From: Dastarcus helophoroides
Lineage: Eukaryota; Arthropoda; Insecta; Coleoptera; Bothrideridae
DNA: 64,000 nucleotides
Assembly: GCA_028583605.1 (NCBI GenBank)
Contig: CM053333.1
Location: forward strand, 13,229,638 to 13,293,637
Reading direction: 5' to 3'
In this document: positions 1 through 13,429 of the stretch, in pieces
Layout: every line of letters begins with the position of its first letter
Numbering within the stretch: position 1 is the first letter of the stretch
Position numbers and translations under genes: made by a program
The notes under the pieces: generated by a model
What the model was told of the DNA's origin: nothing
Seen by the model: the letters and a program-made list of their open reading frames with translations, nothing else
Database searches by the model: none

Positions 1-2220
1 TATGTTTTTATGAAAGGTAATTGCATTAAGAAAAAAATAGTTACTATAATTTTTTTGCTTAGATGAATAATAACTTAGCTATGAGCTCCTCAATTTCGTA
101 TTAGTCTTAAGAAATGGCGAGGGATAATTTCGTTTAGAATCTTCGGACCTTTCATTTATAAATTGTCCCTAAATGATGAAAGATATGTGAAAATTATATA
201 AAACATCTTAGGCAATAATTTCTTAGATAAAATGGATTTTTTAAGCAGGCAACATGTCACATTCCAGCAGGATTGAGTTACTATGTATAATTATAGGAAA
301 ACCAGTCATCTTCCCGTTGGAAGTGCTCTTTTTCTCCTTGAGCCTCGTAAGTAGAGTGCTGAGTAATCTCTCAGCCTTAGCTTAGGAAATAAGTGAAATT
401 TCTGGAAGATTCGTTTCTCATTTCGGCAGGCAATATATATCTAAGGATTTAATATGGTGACACCGGCGCACGAGGGATATATCAAACAAAGGTCGGAAAC
501 GTAATTATTTATGTAAAGTCGTTAAGAGATTTTCAGGGCGTCCCGTTCGATGTCACTGCGATAACAAATCTGCCGGATGAATAAGAAAGTTATGTCGTTC
601 GGGATAGCGCAGGATATTGGTTATTGGAAATATAGCAGGCCAAGCACCTGCCACTAAACAATATTTCCGAAAGAACTTATAACACTCGGGAGCGACATCC
701 CTTTTCGATTGTTATGCCATCCTGCCGGCTGACGTGGGAATATACAAATCAACTATAAGCTGCAGTCATTGTCGGGACTCGTAACTTAGCGCTGTTATTG
801 AATATCTCCTGCACACATCAGATTCGTGTGTTTTTACTGCTTCGCTACAAAAACGCAAACTGTGGGAAAAATCGACTTCTAACCATAAAATATATTTTCT
901 TTCTCCTATCAAACCATCGTTTGCATTTGTATCAAATCGCACCGCAGCTTAGTTTATTTAAAGCGGCCGTTTTAATATATCTCTATGTGATATCTTCAGC
1001 ACAAAAATTGGTTGCAAATAAGGAAGGATAGGGACCTAAAGTTAGATGAAGGCGTCGATAGGCTTTAAGGCGTACGCTACGATCGGATGCAGTGGTCAGC
1101 CATAGCCGTTAACGTTGATTGCCGTCCTTCGTCACACGTCATCGGTTAAGATTACCTCCGCCTTACCATAACACAGCTTTTAGCTGCGAAAAAAGATAAA
1201 GAAAAAGTGCACCAATAAAACAAGAGGGCTAGCCGCTAAGCTCCCGACACCACAACCCGCAAAAACTTCGCAGATTTTCATCTGATTAATACCTGCTGGA
1301 GAACGTCAATAAGCACATACTATCAATCCCTATCGATTTCACGCCTTCACATATTTGTCCGTTACGCGCCTCGCGCTATTCAATCGGGATGATGATGGCG
1401 GATGCGCCGCAACTTTCACCTAATAGATGATGAGTACGTTGGTGGTATAATGAATAATGTGGATTGGTGGTAAACTACTCGCATTTTTCCCTTCACAATT
1501 AATTTAACAGATTTTCAATATCTCTAAACTATAACTACAATTTTTACCTCGACTTATAAAATAAATTCTTGCAAAAAAGTGAAGTTTCCGTGTAACACTA
1601 TTTTCCATTAATTAACTCGATTAGTGTTTACTGGTTTTTCGATTTTCATTCCAAAATGTCGACTTTTTTCTCAAAATATTGGTCTTTAATCTTGAGGTTT
1701 CGAAGTTTGGAATTACGCTCCTAATTTCCATTTTGGACTAGTTAACAGGAAATAATAATTACGTACTCATTAGTAGTGTCACGACCCCGTTAAAAAAATA
1801 TCCCGAAATGTTGAAAAAAAAATGAAAACTACTGACAAATTTGCGACAAAATTTTGAAATTTTACATACTGTAAATGCAGTGTTTGAAAAATTCTTCAAA
1901 CGTCACCTCACAACATAGTATAAACATGAAATCTCAAATTTTTACTCTAGCTTTTGATTTTAATATCGAAATCTCACCACCAAAGCTTTCCCGCATCCTT
2001 GAGAGTACCCGTACCAGACCTTGGGAAACAATGGTTCATCCAGGGCCGTGCCGTGCTATGATGCAAAAAGGCAACCGCATTAGGCGGTACCTTAAAGAGG
2101 CAGCGTAAGCAGCTAAATCAAAATATAATTTGAGCCAGTTTTGCACATCGCTTTTCTATGCAGCTCTCAGTGCTCCATGCGGCTCTCCGTTGAGTTCGGC
2201 TCCCTTTGAAATGTTAATGT
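1..2220. other. Intergenic or intronic, no gene seen
   Basis: No coding exon is recognised. Composition is less AT-extreme at about 420-780 and 1,020-1,430, with scattered CpG, which may mark conserved regulatory sequence, but I see no specific motif. Short open frames here start with TTG or similar and look like chance. Confidence 0.4.
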
Positions 2221-5200
2221 TTTTTATTAATTCCGAACTTTTTTTATAACTCTTGATTATTTGATGTTCACGAAAAAAAAAACTAAAGTAAAAAGCTGAT
2301 AGTTTTTTTCGTAAATGTAGAATTTTATCTAGAATTTTTAATTTTTCTCATAAAATTCCGAGTTTATTTTAAAAATTCTTATTATTTTCGAGATTAATCT
2401 AGAAATTTGGATAAAGAATCAAACTGTGAAAAATATGTTTGAAAATTTTGAGATCAAAGATGAACAAATATATTTTAAAAATATAGTCAATATTTCAAAA
2501 AGTCAAAAATACACGTTAAAAGTCAAAAATTTCAGGAGAAACGTAACAATTAAAACTGAAAAATAGAAATCGAGACAAAAATAAAATTGGGAAAAAACAA
2601 TAATTAATGTAATAGATAGAAAAATGCCAACATTTTTCGAATAATATTAAATCGAAAAATAAATTGCATTCTTTACAAAAGGGATGATTTTTTTATTTTG
2701 AGAAAAAATTGTATATTTGTAGAAAAAGTCAAAATTTCAAGTTTCAAATCGAAATGTGAACATTGGAACTGAAATCCATCGAAATCCATAGAAAAAAGTC
2801 ATAATTTACTAAATCCAAGAACTGATAATTTAAACGCTAAAAATAAAGTTTTCGAAAACAATTTTGGCTTCACAAGACAAAATTTTGTAAGGTCGAAATT
2901 TAAAAATAAAATAAAAATCTTAAAGATACCAAAATTTTGAAAAAGGATAAGTTTAAAAAAGTGGGTATTTTAAAAAAGTTAAAAACCAAGACAGAACTTT
3001 AAAAAGATTCAAATTTTAAAAAACCCGAAATAATAAAAATATATATAAAATTATTAGAAATTTAGAACGCAAGTGGAAATTTTGAAAATAAGTTATAACT
3101 ATCAAAGTAAAGATCGAAACTTTGAGACACGATCAAAAATTTGAAAAATGATTAGAATTTTTGATGAAAGTGAAAATTGTGAAAAAAAAACGAAATTTTC
3201 AAAGTCGAATTTTGAAAAAATAAAAAATTACAAAAAACTTGACGGGAAAAAATTTCAGAATTCGTTGAGAAAAATGTCGCTTGTAAGAAAAAAATTCGAA
3301 ATTAAAAAAAAAATTTAAAAATATTGATAAAAAAAATTCTGAAAAAAATTAAATCTTGAAAGATTCAAAATTTTACAAATTGAAGACAAAATTAAAGAAA
3401 AAGCAAAAATTTTAATCAATCAAATGATTCCGAAAAAGTAAAATTTTTCAAAAGTTAAAATCTTCAAGTAAAGTAAAAACTGAGAGAACAAATTAAATTT
3501 TTGAAAATTCATCGAAATTTCAAAAAAAAGAGTCAAAATTCGTAAAAAAATGTGAAATTTTTGAAAGTTGAGGTTTTACGATAAAATCAAAATCTCAGAA
3601 CAGACAAAATTCCTCCAAAAAGTAAACTAGGAAAATAGAAACTCCGACCAAAACTAGAAATGTTCAAAACAACTCAAAATCCTGAAAAAAGTCAAAATTT
3701 GGAAATATTTGAACTTCAAAAATATGAAAATTAAAACAAAAAGTAAACATCTTTATTCAATTTTTTTGAAAAGTAGAATTTTTTGAAAAAGTCAACATTT
3801 TGAAAAAAGTAGAAATTGTGAATAAAGTAAAAATTGGCAAACCTAACATTTTTCAGAAATTAAAATTTTTGGAATGTTGAAATCGAAGATCAAAATTTTT
3901 AAAATAATCTAAAATTTGTGAAAAAATCATGATTAAAAAAGTGAAAAATTAAAAAAAGAACTGGAAACCGAAATTTGAAATTTTCAATAGGACTGGCAAC
4001 ATTTTCAAAATTTCGAAATTTCCAAGTCAGTTAAAAAAAATGGAATTTCAAAAATGTTAAATCAAAAAAAGTCCAGATATTCAAAAAGGCAAAATTTCGA
4101 AAAAAAAATTTTAAATTTCCAAATGAGCAGATATTTCGAAAAAAATCGAAAATTTAAAATAAGCAGATATATTCAAAAAAGGTGACATTTTTCATAAAAA
4201 AAGTGGAAATTTTGAAAGCAGATTGGATTTTAAAAAAAGAAAATATTTAAAAAGGTCGCGGTTTTCAAAAAAGTCAAAACTTCGAATAAAAGTCAATAAT
4301 TTCAAAAAAAAGTAGGATTTTGCCGAAAGGGTCAAATCTTTTAAATAAGGGGGAAATTGTTCAAAAAGACGACCATTTCAAAAAAGAGTAGAATTTAAAA
4401 GATTTAAAACGTTCAAAAGGTCAAAAATTCTAAAATCGAAATTTTCAGTCACATTTTTAAAAACCTGAAATTTTCAATAAAGCAGAATTTTTCAAAAAAA
4501 GTTTAAATTTACAACAAACTAAAAATTTCGAGAAAAAGCCGAAATATGGAAAAAATCAAAATTTTCAAAAAGAGCCCAATTATGAAGTGAACATATTTAA
4601 ACAATTTAAGAATTTAAAAGTATATAAATTTAAAAAAGTAAACTTGGAAGTTACCAAAGATTCTGTTTTTTCTTAAGAGGAAATTTAAAAAAAGTGACAC
4701 GTTCATGATTATTAACAATAAAAATGCATCATATTCAAAAAAAGTCGAAATTTCGAGGAAAGATAGAAATTCTGAGAAACAAAATTGGGATTTTCAAAAA
4801 AAAGTAGACACTTTTAAACTGGTCAAAATTGTCGATGAAACATAATACATTTTCAAAGAGAGTAGAATTTTTCATATTCCTACTTCGTTCCTCAAATCAT
4901 CAAGGCAATAATTGATAATTGCATACAATCTGTTAGGTTTGGGTCGAATTTCGACCACAAGCGATGCTAGTAATACATAAATAAAAAATCCCAACATTTT
5001 GGGAATAATATCGAAACTAAAATATAAATTGCAGAACATAAAACTGTTTATAGAATTTGGGGAAAAAAACTCTAAGTGTAGATATTGAAATTAAAATTTT
5101 AGATAAACCTGTTAAAACTAAAAGTGCGAATTCCGAGGAAAAATTTAAATTTTGATCAAAAAAACTCTTAACTTTTTGAGAATAATAAAGAGAATTCAAT

Positions 5201-5400
5201 TAAAAAGTAATTCGTGATACTTTTGGAAAAATTTATGTTTTGAGCGAGCTTTCAATTTTTATTATTTTCGTAATTTTAAGAATTAATTGTTTAAATAAAA
5301 ATCTAAGTGTAAAAACTGTTCCTAGAATCTTTGAAAAAAGTCTAAATTTCGAATTTAAGGTCAGAATTTGAGGAAAAAGGTCAAATTTGAAATTGCCGCC
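2220..5400. repeat. AT-rich degenerate repeat array, purine orientation
   Basis: About 3.2 kb made of loosely repeated words such as AAAAAGTCGAAATTTTC and TTTGAAAAAAGTCAAAA, spaced roughly every 20-25 bases. The A-rich strand is the plus strand throughout. No coding potential. The same word set recurs at 18.7, 22.1, 32.8, 43.7, 50.9 and 56.2 kb. Confidence 0.7.
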
Positions 5401-5819
5401 AGGAGGTTATAATTTCGACACATATTTCCATTTTTTATATTTTACGATAATACAAAAATTAAATATTTTAATCGAAACTTTGAAATAATTGCTACATATG
5501 TTTTGACAGTTCTGCTTTAAGCTTACACTCAACTTTTTATCGATCATTTAACCCACAATCCAAGTGCTTTTATTTGTTTGTTTTGAAGAAAAAATTTTAT
5601 GGGGCTGCATTTGGAAAAATTGCATCTTACTGATAAAATTTATTGCACGACCCTAGGTTCATCAAAACTTTCCTTGAGGAAATTGAAGACCAAATTCGTT
5701 TTGAAACAGTGAAGGTCCTAAAACAAATCAAACAATCCACAATTTGTGCCATTGTGATTTAGAAACACCCAAATATTTTAGCAGACAGGACGATTACGTA
5801 CTCTCCTCCATGTGAAAAT

Positions 5820-6540
5820 CTACCATTTAGCTACTAACTACGTTTGACATACTAAGTTATTTTCATTCTCAAATATCTAGTGCTTATGTGTCACTTTCAC
5901 CCAAGAAGATATTTTGCTTCTGCATTGTTAACATGCTGAGTTACCGTGCTCTTCTTCTTGACTATCTTATCGTTAGTAGAATTTTGAAATTTTAATTTCA
6001 CTATAGTTGCATACTGAATGCGTTTTGCTTTTTTGTTTTACTATCTTTGCAAAAGAATTTCGTTTCTAGTGTAGTTAATATGCTGAGTTACTCTTGCTCT
6101 TTTTTATTGACTATTCTCCCAACCACTGCTCCGCCTTCCTGTAGGTATCACCTCCAAAGAGGTGCATCTGCCTCTGGTATGATTGACGTTCCGAGTTTCT
6201 TGCTTTTTTGTTTTAATTTTTTTTTCTTGTTTCTGGAGTAGCTTTATACGTTGCAATGATGGGCAAAAGGTGTCTCGAATTTTGGTTTTTTTTAAATTTC
6301 ATTGCCATTGCAGAAGAGTTTGGTTGACATACCGAATTGCTTTGCCTTTCTATATTGACTGTTCTATACACACCTCTGTCACTACCAGCTTTTTTCCTAC
6401 TTCAGTTTCACCTCAGAAAAATGTTGCTTCTAATGTGGTTTACATATTGTTTGTTACGGTTTTCTGTCTTAAATTTCTATTTTCCCTTTTTCTAGAGAAG
6501 TTCCTGCGATGTCATGATAGGTGAAAGGACGAATACTTTA
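5820..6540. repeat. Degenerate tandem repeat with CTGAGTTACCGTGCTC motif
   Basis: Diverged units of about 70-150 bp each contain a version of ACATACTGAGTTACCGTGCTC followed by a T-rich stretch and TTGACTAT (near 5848, 5931, 6010, 6076, 6186, 6327, 6441). The same motif appears twice, 91 bp apart, at about 40,300 and 40,391. Two short open frames here are by-products. Confidence 0.5.
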
Positions 6541-6661
6541 AGGAATTTTTTGACGTGCTTCACTTTCGAAAAACTTTCGTCTTGGATCTGGACTCGGAAG
6601 CGTTTGTGATCTTACTGGTTAACAATGTTTGTATCAAATTATTAGGGGGGGGGAGGCAATA

Positions 6662-7776
6662 ACACTGGTCAACACTGATTTTGTCACACGAACTCTGGTA
6701 ATTGTGTTTGCACTAGCTATCCCCATTATGAAGTAATTTTTTTCCATTACCCCCAATTTTCTTGTGACAAAGTAAAATTTATTTTTGGAAACGTAGTCTT
6801 CCCAAATACTGTTCGTTTTTATTTAGGTTCATATATTATTTACATTTTAAGAAATTTCTCTAGAAATAAAATATAATATCATGATCATATTAATTCTTCA
6901 TTTGAAGTCTTTTTACAATTAAAATTTGGGTACTTTTTATGTAATTGGGATACCAGGGATCGAAAAAATTACAATTAGGAAAAAGTTTGTCCTGCACGTA
7001 GATGTTTAATTTTTAAATAAAAAAATGTAAAGCATTTACACCTGTAAAGCTCTCTGTATATTTCTTTCACCACTTCATCAGGCTTACCAAAAATTTTCTA
7101 AAGGGGATGGATAACAATAAAAATGGATTTTTATATTTCAAAGAGAAATTCCCCAGAATGAGTGCAGTAGTGGTAGCAGTAGAACCTCAAATTAAGAAAA
7201 TCAATAAAAGACTCGTTGTTTAAAGAAAAATTAAATGTTTTGAAAAAATCAGCATGGAGATGCTTCAAGAATTAAATCGGAAATTTTTTGGTTTACTATA
7301 AGAGTGACATCTACAGATATTTAGTTTAAAAACTTTCATTGGATTATAAAGTTTTGGGTTGCAATATGGAGATCAAGATTCATTTTTTGAACACATATTT
7401 TGACTTTATTTCTACGAATTAGGGGGCTCTGGGAGACTCTAAGTGATAAGAACTGATAAAGGTTTCATCTGGATATTCCAATGATAGAAAAATTTCATCA
7501 GGACAGATTAAACTCAATGGTGTTGACTGATTACTTCTGCTTGATCAAAAGGGACCAATTAAAAGCTAAATAATCTACAAAAACAAAGATTATAAGTTCC
7601 TAATGTACATTTTTTGTTATATTTCTAGAGATCCAGCACTTTTTAAACATTTGACAAACAAATGTCGTGGGTGACGAAAATTTCAAAACTGCTTATTTTA
7701 AATGACAACAACTAATACTATTAAAAACACAGAAGTTCATGTGACATGACAAAACTTTAATTTTGTTGACCAGTGT
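6662..7776. mobile_element. Terminal-inverted-repeat DNA element, non-autonomous
   Basis: Left end ACACTGGTCAACA plus TTTTGTCAC; the reverse complement of the right end gives ACACTGGTCAACA plus TTTTGTCATGTCACATGAAC. The inverted ends cover about 40 bp with small gaps. AATA flanks both sides and may be the target duplication. The 1.1-kb interior has no transposase frame, so it is either non-autonomous or decayed. Confidence 0.6.
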
Positions 7777-7827
7777 AATATGTTAAAATTTAAAGTTGGA
7801 AACTGATGACAGATTTTTTCTAAAAAA

Positions 7828-8480
7828 TCAAATTTTGATCCAGGGGTAAAATGTTATCAAAATAAAAACTAATGTCGTCAAGATCAAAATTATTACAATT
7901 TGATTAACAAAATGTTTTGTATGATCCACGCTATTATGTCTTTTGGGCTCTGCGAGTAAGAGGCGAAAATAAATATAGATGCGATGAACTGTTTCTATGT
8001 TTCTAAGAAAACTGTTCTCCAATGAATTCCAAAGTTTAAATGTTGAACTGCTCAGGAATTTGCCATCTGTGACTGTCTTGCATGCTTTAAAAATGTTGTC
8101 GCTAGTTCTTATGAGCATCTTCCTTGAAAGTACTTGTAGAGAAAACAAGTTACTAACCACCCCCTTCTGTCCCAATCTCAGAGTTTTATTATCAATTAGG
8201 CGGATTGCCCGATCACATTGTCCGGCTGAATTTTCATCAAAAATATTCGGCTTTTCAAAATATCTCCTGAAAATTAGTTTTCATCATTGCACGGGTTCTT
8301 ATTTTTATCATTACCAAGATATTTCATTCTTGGTAAATTATTTGTCACGAAAGTTGATTAAAAATCTTTGTGTTCCGAAGAGGTTTGCTATAAGTTCTAA
8401 TCGTAATATTTTGGTGCAGGTTGACCAAAAAATCAATGTTGAGTCTTAATGAGCCCACAAAAGCTTCTTGAGACTGTCGA
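7828..8480 (-). mobile_element. Non-LTR retrotransposon 3' fragment (CR1-like), degenerate
   Basis: Minus-strand frames include a segment with SSTFKLWNSLENSFLRN, typical of the C-terminus of CR1/Jockey-type reverse transcriptases. Nucleotide words at 8,070-8,215 (CTGTCTTG.ATGC, CTAGTTCTTATGAGCATC, ATCAATTAGGCG) recur in the same order at 13,616-13,790, so both are copies of one family. Frames are broken; it is a dead fragment. Confidence 0.55.
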
Positions 8481-9289
8481 TAAAAAATGTGTTAATGACT
8501 GATGAATCAAATTTGATCAGAAACAGTATATTTTTTCGTATAATGAAAAAGGAATGCTCATTATCTCTCTTCCATTTAAAACTATGATCATATATTTGAA
8601 AGGAAGCTGTAAAATTAAATCTATCACCTGGAGTTGATTAAACCATCCTCTTGTTAACTACTAAAATGCACTACTGAAAATTCAACTGAAACAAAAACAT
8701 CTTAAATATTTCGGGATGCACCTGATTTTTACTTGATTTGGGGATTTTTCATCTGATCTAACCTAATCTAATAAGTCTTTAAACTTATAAGAAATGATTT
8801 GTTGTCCAGTTGTTCTCTATCGAAAATATCTAGAACTAGTAGATGCAGTATTTTATTCGCATGCTCATAGAGGCGATATATAGCTATCAAAAACAAAAAA
8901 GACCCAAAAGACGTCCCATTAAATAAATTGTTTATTCTAAGTTCTGTCACATTTATCGGGGCGGATATTTTGTAAATCGAATTGCAAGATCAGCTTTTAA
9001 GATTTATACGCGCTCTTACAGGAATATTGCGAGGCGCGTGCATTGTCAATATTCAGAAGGGGGAATCGTACCTTCTCAATTTCCCCTTCTGTCTAAATGG
9101 AGTCCGGCGAGGTAACATATGCAAGTCAGACGGGGCGCTTTCGCCATATATTCACGAGCCGTTGGTCCAACAAATAATCGACACCAGTGTCAACTCAGAA
9201 ACAAAAGCAATTTCAGATACAATCTTTTCATTTTTCTTTTCACTCTTTCTTGAAAATCGTTCGATCAGATATGGGCACGCGCTTTTCAC

Positions 9290-9740
9290 GACCCCTCGAC
9301 GATTATTACACAAATTTAAGTGAGGAGATGAATTGGTTGTAGTTGTTTGGGGTTTTGAGATTGTTGGCCAAGGTGAATGTCGGATCAATCTAGGTGACTG
9401 TGACAAGTGACGGAGGTCCTTGATGTCCCTGGAGGATTCGAGGTGGCAACGTCGGTGTTTGGTCGGAGATGCAAAAGATGCTTTGTCCGTCTTTTGGGGC
9501 GCGGTGTCTGAGTGCACGTAAGGATACGGGCCGTTCCCGACGTCCGTAAGGGGCGGCAGAGGTGTCGGTGTTGCGCGAGAGGCTTGCGTGTCGATCTGCC
9601 ACCGCCGACGCTATAGATATATACACACATACAAACAACACAAAGTGCAACGGCGCATCCAAAACGCGCGTCCCGCCTACGACTCGTCCTAGCATCTCGG
9701 CGACTTCAATGACCCTTTTTGCGCAACAACACAACTAACT
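9290..9740. promoter_or_regulatory. CpG-rich block, candidate promoter or 5' UTR exon
   Basis: About 450 bp of much higher GC and CpG content than anything around it, open in several minus-strand frames only because it is GC-rich. Plus-strand donors GTAAGG occur at about 9,519 and 9,549. It lies 21.5 kb upstream of the first FoxP coding exon and could be a first, non-coding exon. No direct evidence links it to FoxP. Confidence 0.3.
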
Positions 9741-10439
9741 CTTGTTCTTTCTAGCGAAAAAGAAATAATTAATAGACGCTGTTACCGTTTATGTGTTTAG
9801 TTGTGTTTAGGTGTTGTGCTGTGAGTGTTTACAACGTCTGCATCTATGAAGTACTGCGAAACGCGAATGTTAGCATCTTTTGCCCAGGTATGAATGTTTT
9901 TGCCAGTTATTTATATTTTTTTATTTACCATCCGGGCCACATTTACCTCAGGTTATTTTTTAAATTCATAGATATTCCACCTTACCTCATACTCGGTGAA
10001 AATTACACTTGGCTGCTTATATTTTGAATATTATTTACGTATTTGTATACATGAATAACAAAATTTATAAATTTCCTAACATTCACAGTTAAATTACTCT
10101 TAGCAAAAATATTTTGCATTTTAGAGCCACCCTGCGAATTTTTTAAACTAAAATTAGAACCAATTACAACATAAACTTTGTCTTGGACTTCTACGAGTAA
10201 CTGATTCCCTAAAACTTGTAACTTATTCGTCAATTGAATTTTAAATTCAAAAACTTAACTTTTTTTCTTATAATTTCATTTTTGTTTAGTCACAATTATA
10301 AATAACAAGAAACAGGAGCCCAAAAGCATTTTTCTAAATGTAGATAATTCAATCGTAATATAAATGCATCTAAATGACGTGCCCTTTTAAAAACTTGAAA
10401 GATCGTTTTTCATAAAGTTGTGCTAAATTTAGGCAAACA

Positions 10440-10690
10440 TTTACTTACGAGCGAAAAGGGCATATTTGTCGTAAATGCAGTAGAGAACGTGTTGCCGTCG
10501 GGACGCATCCGACGCTCCCAGTGCGAATGCCGACGCTCAACTGAATTGCCGTCGTGTCTGTGAAAGCGTGTATACGGTTGTATACTATATATAGCACCAC
10601 AACACAACACGTAAACATCGCCCCAGTTTCCCATTTTCCACCGGCTGGTGTCTCGCATCCAACCCTCGAGGGGTTTGTCTGCTTAAAAAT
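10440..10690. promoter_or_regulatory. GC-richer block with TATA-like motif
   Basis: A 250-bp island of higher GC, containing ACTATATATAGC at about 10,582. It could be a core promoter, or simply conserved non-coding DNA. Open frames on both strands here show no family resemblance. Confidence 0.2.
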
Positions 10691-10699
10691 GATGAACAC

Positions 10700-12750
10700 G
10701 CACAGATTAAATGCTCTTTCTTCCACTTTATACTTTAATGCCTCCTTGATTTTTATCAAAAACCGCATAAATTATGCAATTATGACGTTAACTGCCATAT
10801 ACAACGGCGAACGAATGTATATAAGACCTTTATCGAATTATAAAAATATTGCACTTGATATTTTACGTTGGAGCGGCACATTATAAGAATTTCTTGAAGA
10901 AATCTGATGGCCCTTATTAAATGCACATGAGAGGAACCGAAAACCTCGCTTATCCTAAAGATTTCTTATGAAAAGTTTTGTTTGTTTTGCTTCTGTCGAA
11001 ATGTGCAAGTATTCGCAACAATTGGTGAATGCGCCAGGGTTTGATTCTTTGCGATGTTACAAAAACTACCCAAAATATTTAAAAAATGTATACGACGTTT
11101 TCAACCTTATTTGTTTTACTACTACTTCATAACATCTTTGCATAAAATTATTAATAATAAAGTAACAGTAGCACTTATAATAATAATAATAAAATTTTAA
11201 AAATATTTCCTACTTTGAAGTTCATAAATGTTCCAATAATTTGAATGTGTACGTAATTATATATTTATAGTATTATTCTGTGAATAAGAATGAAGTTAGA
11301 CATATCAATTAGCTAATTTAATTTTATTACGTTTGCTTGGGTAAATACCTACGCTGCTGATAAAAATGCTTTAAAAACAAATTTTAAGATAATATTGAAC
11401 CCCAAATCACAATTGCTCCATTTTTTTAAATTAAACTTGAACTTTTTTAAGGTTTTAGACAATGTTCTCCACAACTTTGCTTCACCAGTAGCTGGCGAAA
11501 ACGCTTTTAAAAAATAAATTTGGTCCAACGTTGGCCACCCAATCACAATTACTGATTTATTTGTCGGTAAATTGGAAATTTTTATGACGATGTTGGCCAC
11601 AACAATTTTCTTTCATAACGATATTGATGAAGAAAAGAACAAATTTCATGGTTATTTTAGCTGCCAAATCATAATTATTGTATTTTTGGTTGACTTTTGA
11701 AATTTGTTTGGCCACTAAATACAAATTAATGAGAATTTTTATTTTGGAACTTGTGCAATAGAAGGCCTCATTACATGTTTGTACTTAAACAGTGACAATG
11801 TACAAGCATTTTTAATTGGTAACGCGCTGCGAAAAATAATATCACAAGTACACTAACAAGTTAAGTAAAGCTTTATTTGTCTTCAAAAGAACGCCTGTTG
11901 GTTATATGTTTACCCGTCAATTATACACATTCTTCCTGTCGGTAATAATATTAACATAAACAAATCTTACGCATATAGAATTTCAGAACGAAATTAGCAG
12001 GCTTATATTTTATCACAAGCAGTTACTTTTTCGACATTTTCACCGCCAATAATTAAATGCTGCATCTCTGCCGAAAAAAAATTGTTAAACATATTCGTTT
12101 ATTAATTAATCCAGAAACCATCTTAATAAAAAATACAGAAAACGAATAATAATTCCACAATATTCTGTCTTTTTTTCTCCTTTTTCAAGAAAATAGAATT
12201 CTATTAAGGGCTTTTTCTTTAAGTCTTCACCCTAGTCTTCTTTCTTGTTTAACATTTTCATATTTTACAAAAACGATTACGATATGTCGCGATTTTTGAA
12301 TTATTTGGGCAATTTATATTTTTTAAAAACGATTGCGAAAAGTTAAACAAGAAAAATGATTTTTCTGGAAATATTGAAATTTTTCGACATATTATATGTC
12401 GAACTTATGGTTTCTACTATATTTTGAGATTGTTATTTGCTTCAGTACTGTGAAATTGTTATTACTCGTCCCGTTGATTTCTTATCTTGTGAAGTAAAAC
12501 TAAAATCATAAATTTCGATAGAAAAGACGAGGTTTTGAAAAAACAATGCTTTCAAAATTTTGAGAAAAAGATCGATATTTCGGAATAAAAGTTGAAATTA
12601 AAAGAAAATCAGAATTTTTATAAAAAGTTAAAATTTTGATTTAAGGTCGAAACTGACTTCTTTTGTGCAGAGTCCTATCATACGTCCCTAACATGTAAAC
12701 GAAAAACATATAACTTTAAATGAGCAAGGGTGCATCGCCTAAAATTATTT
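10700..12750. other. AT-rich non-coding stretch, nothing identified
   Basis: No gene, RNA or clear repeat was seen in this stretch. Confidence 0.4.
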
Positions 12751-12756
12751 TTAACT

Positions 12757-12952
12757 ATACAGGGTGATTCAAAATTTGTGTATTCAATTTTTTTCTTAAG
12801 TTGTATACCTTGTATATTATTATCGTTTATTTTGGTGGAACAAACTGGTTCTTGGTTATCTTCAAAAACTAAAATACAATCTTTCTTGGTTTCAAGAGAT
12901 AAAATTTGTCTTTTTATTATCGTTTGTGATATAGAGTATTCCACCCCATAAT
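12757..12952. mobile_element. Short MITE with TATACAGGGTG terminus
   Basis: Begins TATACAGGGTGATTC and ends with an imperfect inverse (GTATTCCACCCCATAATATA), about 196 bp. Interior words (ACTGGTTCTTGGTTATCTTC, AAATACAATC) recur at 16,018-16,058, so it belongs to a repeat family present at least twice. Confidence 0.45.
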
Positions 12953-13429
12953 ATAACTGTTATGAAAAACATAAAAAATATTCGAGGAAACGTAAATTTA
13001 TCAATTTTATCTTAATTTGTATTGAAAAAAAAAAGGATCTTATAATAGTTGTTGACAAATGAAAACATGCAAATAATAAGTGATACTTCGCTTACGAGAG
13101 CTCTTTAAGAGATCGTTGAGCTATTCGCTTTTTTGCATGAAAATCGCGAACAGTGCGGAATATTTTAAAAAAGAAATGGGTGCAAATGTAAAATTCGAGA
13201 AATATTTTCTGAGGACAATTAGAAACGTTTTAAGTCTTGGGAACCGAGAAATTTTTTAAACCACATATTTTCTACCAACAAATCATCCTTTTTTCTCTAT
13301 AAACGTGATAACTTCAGGTAGTTGAAAAAAATAAGCACTTGAGTATTGCTGTAAGTAGATTTTATCTACCCTGAAAAACTAAATGTTTATACTATGTTTT
13401 TTATCTTTAATCCACTCGCAAAGTATAAC

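Noticed and set aside
2220..5400. Decayed coding sequence or centromere satellite
   Set aside because: No codon structure in any frame and no fixed unit length; called only as a degenerate AT-rich array.
9152..9734. Three overlapping minus-strand open frames of 80-121 codons
   Set aside because: They overlap in different frames within a GC-rich block, as expected when stop codons are rare; no family resemblance.
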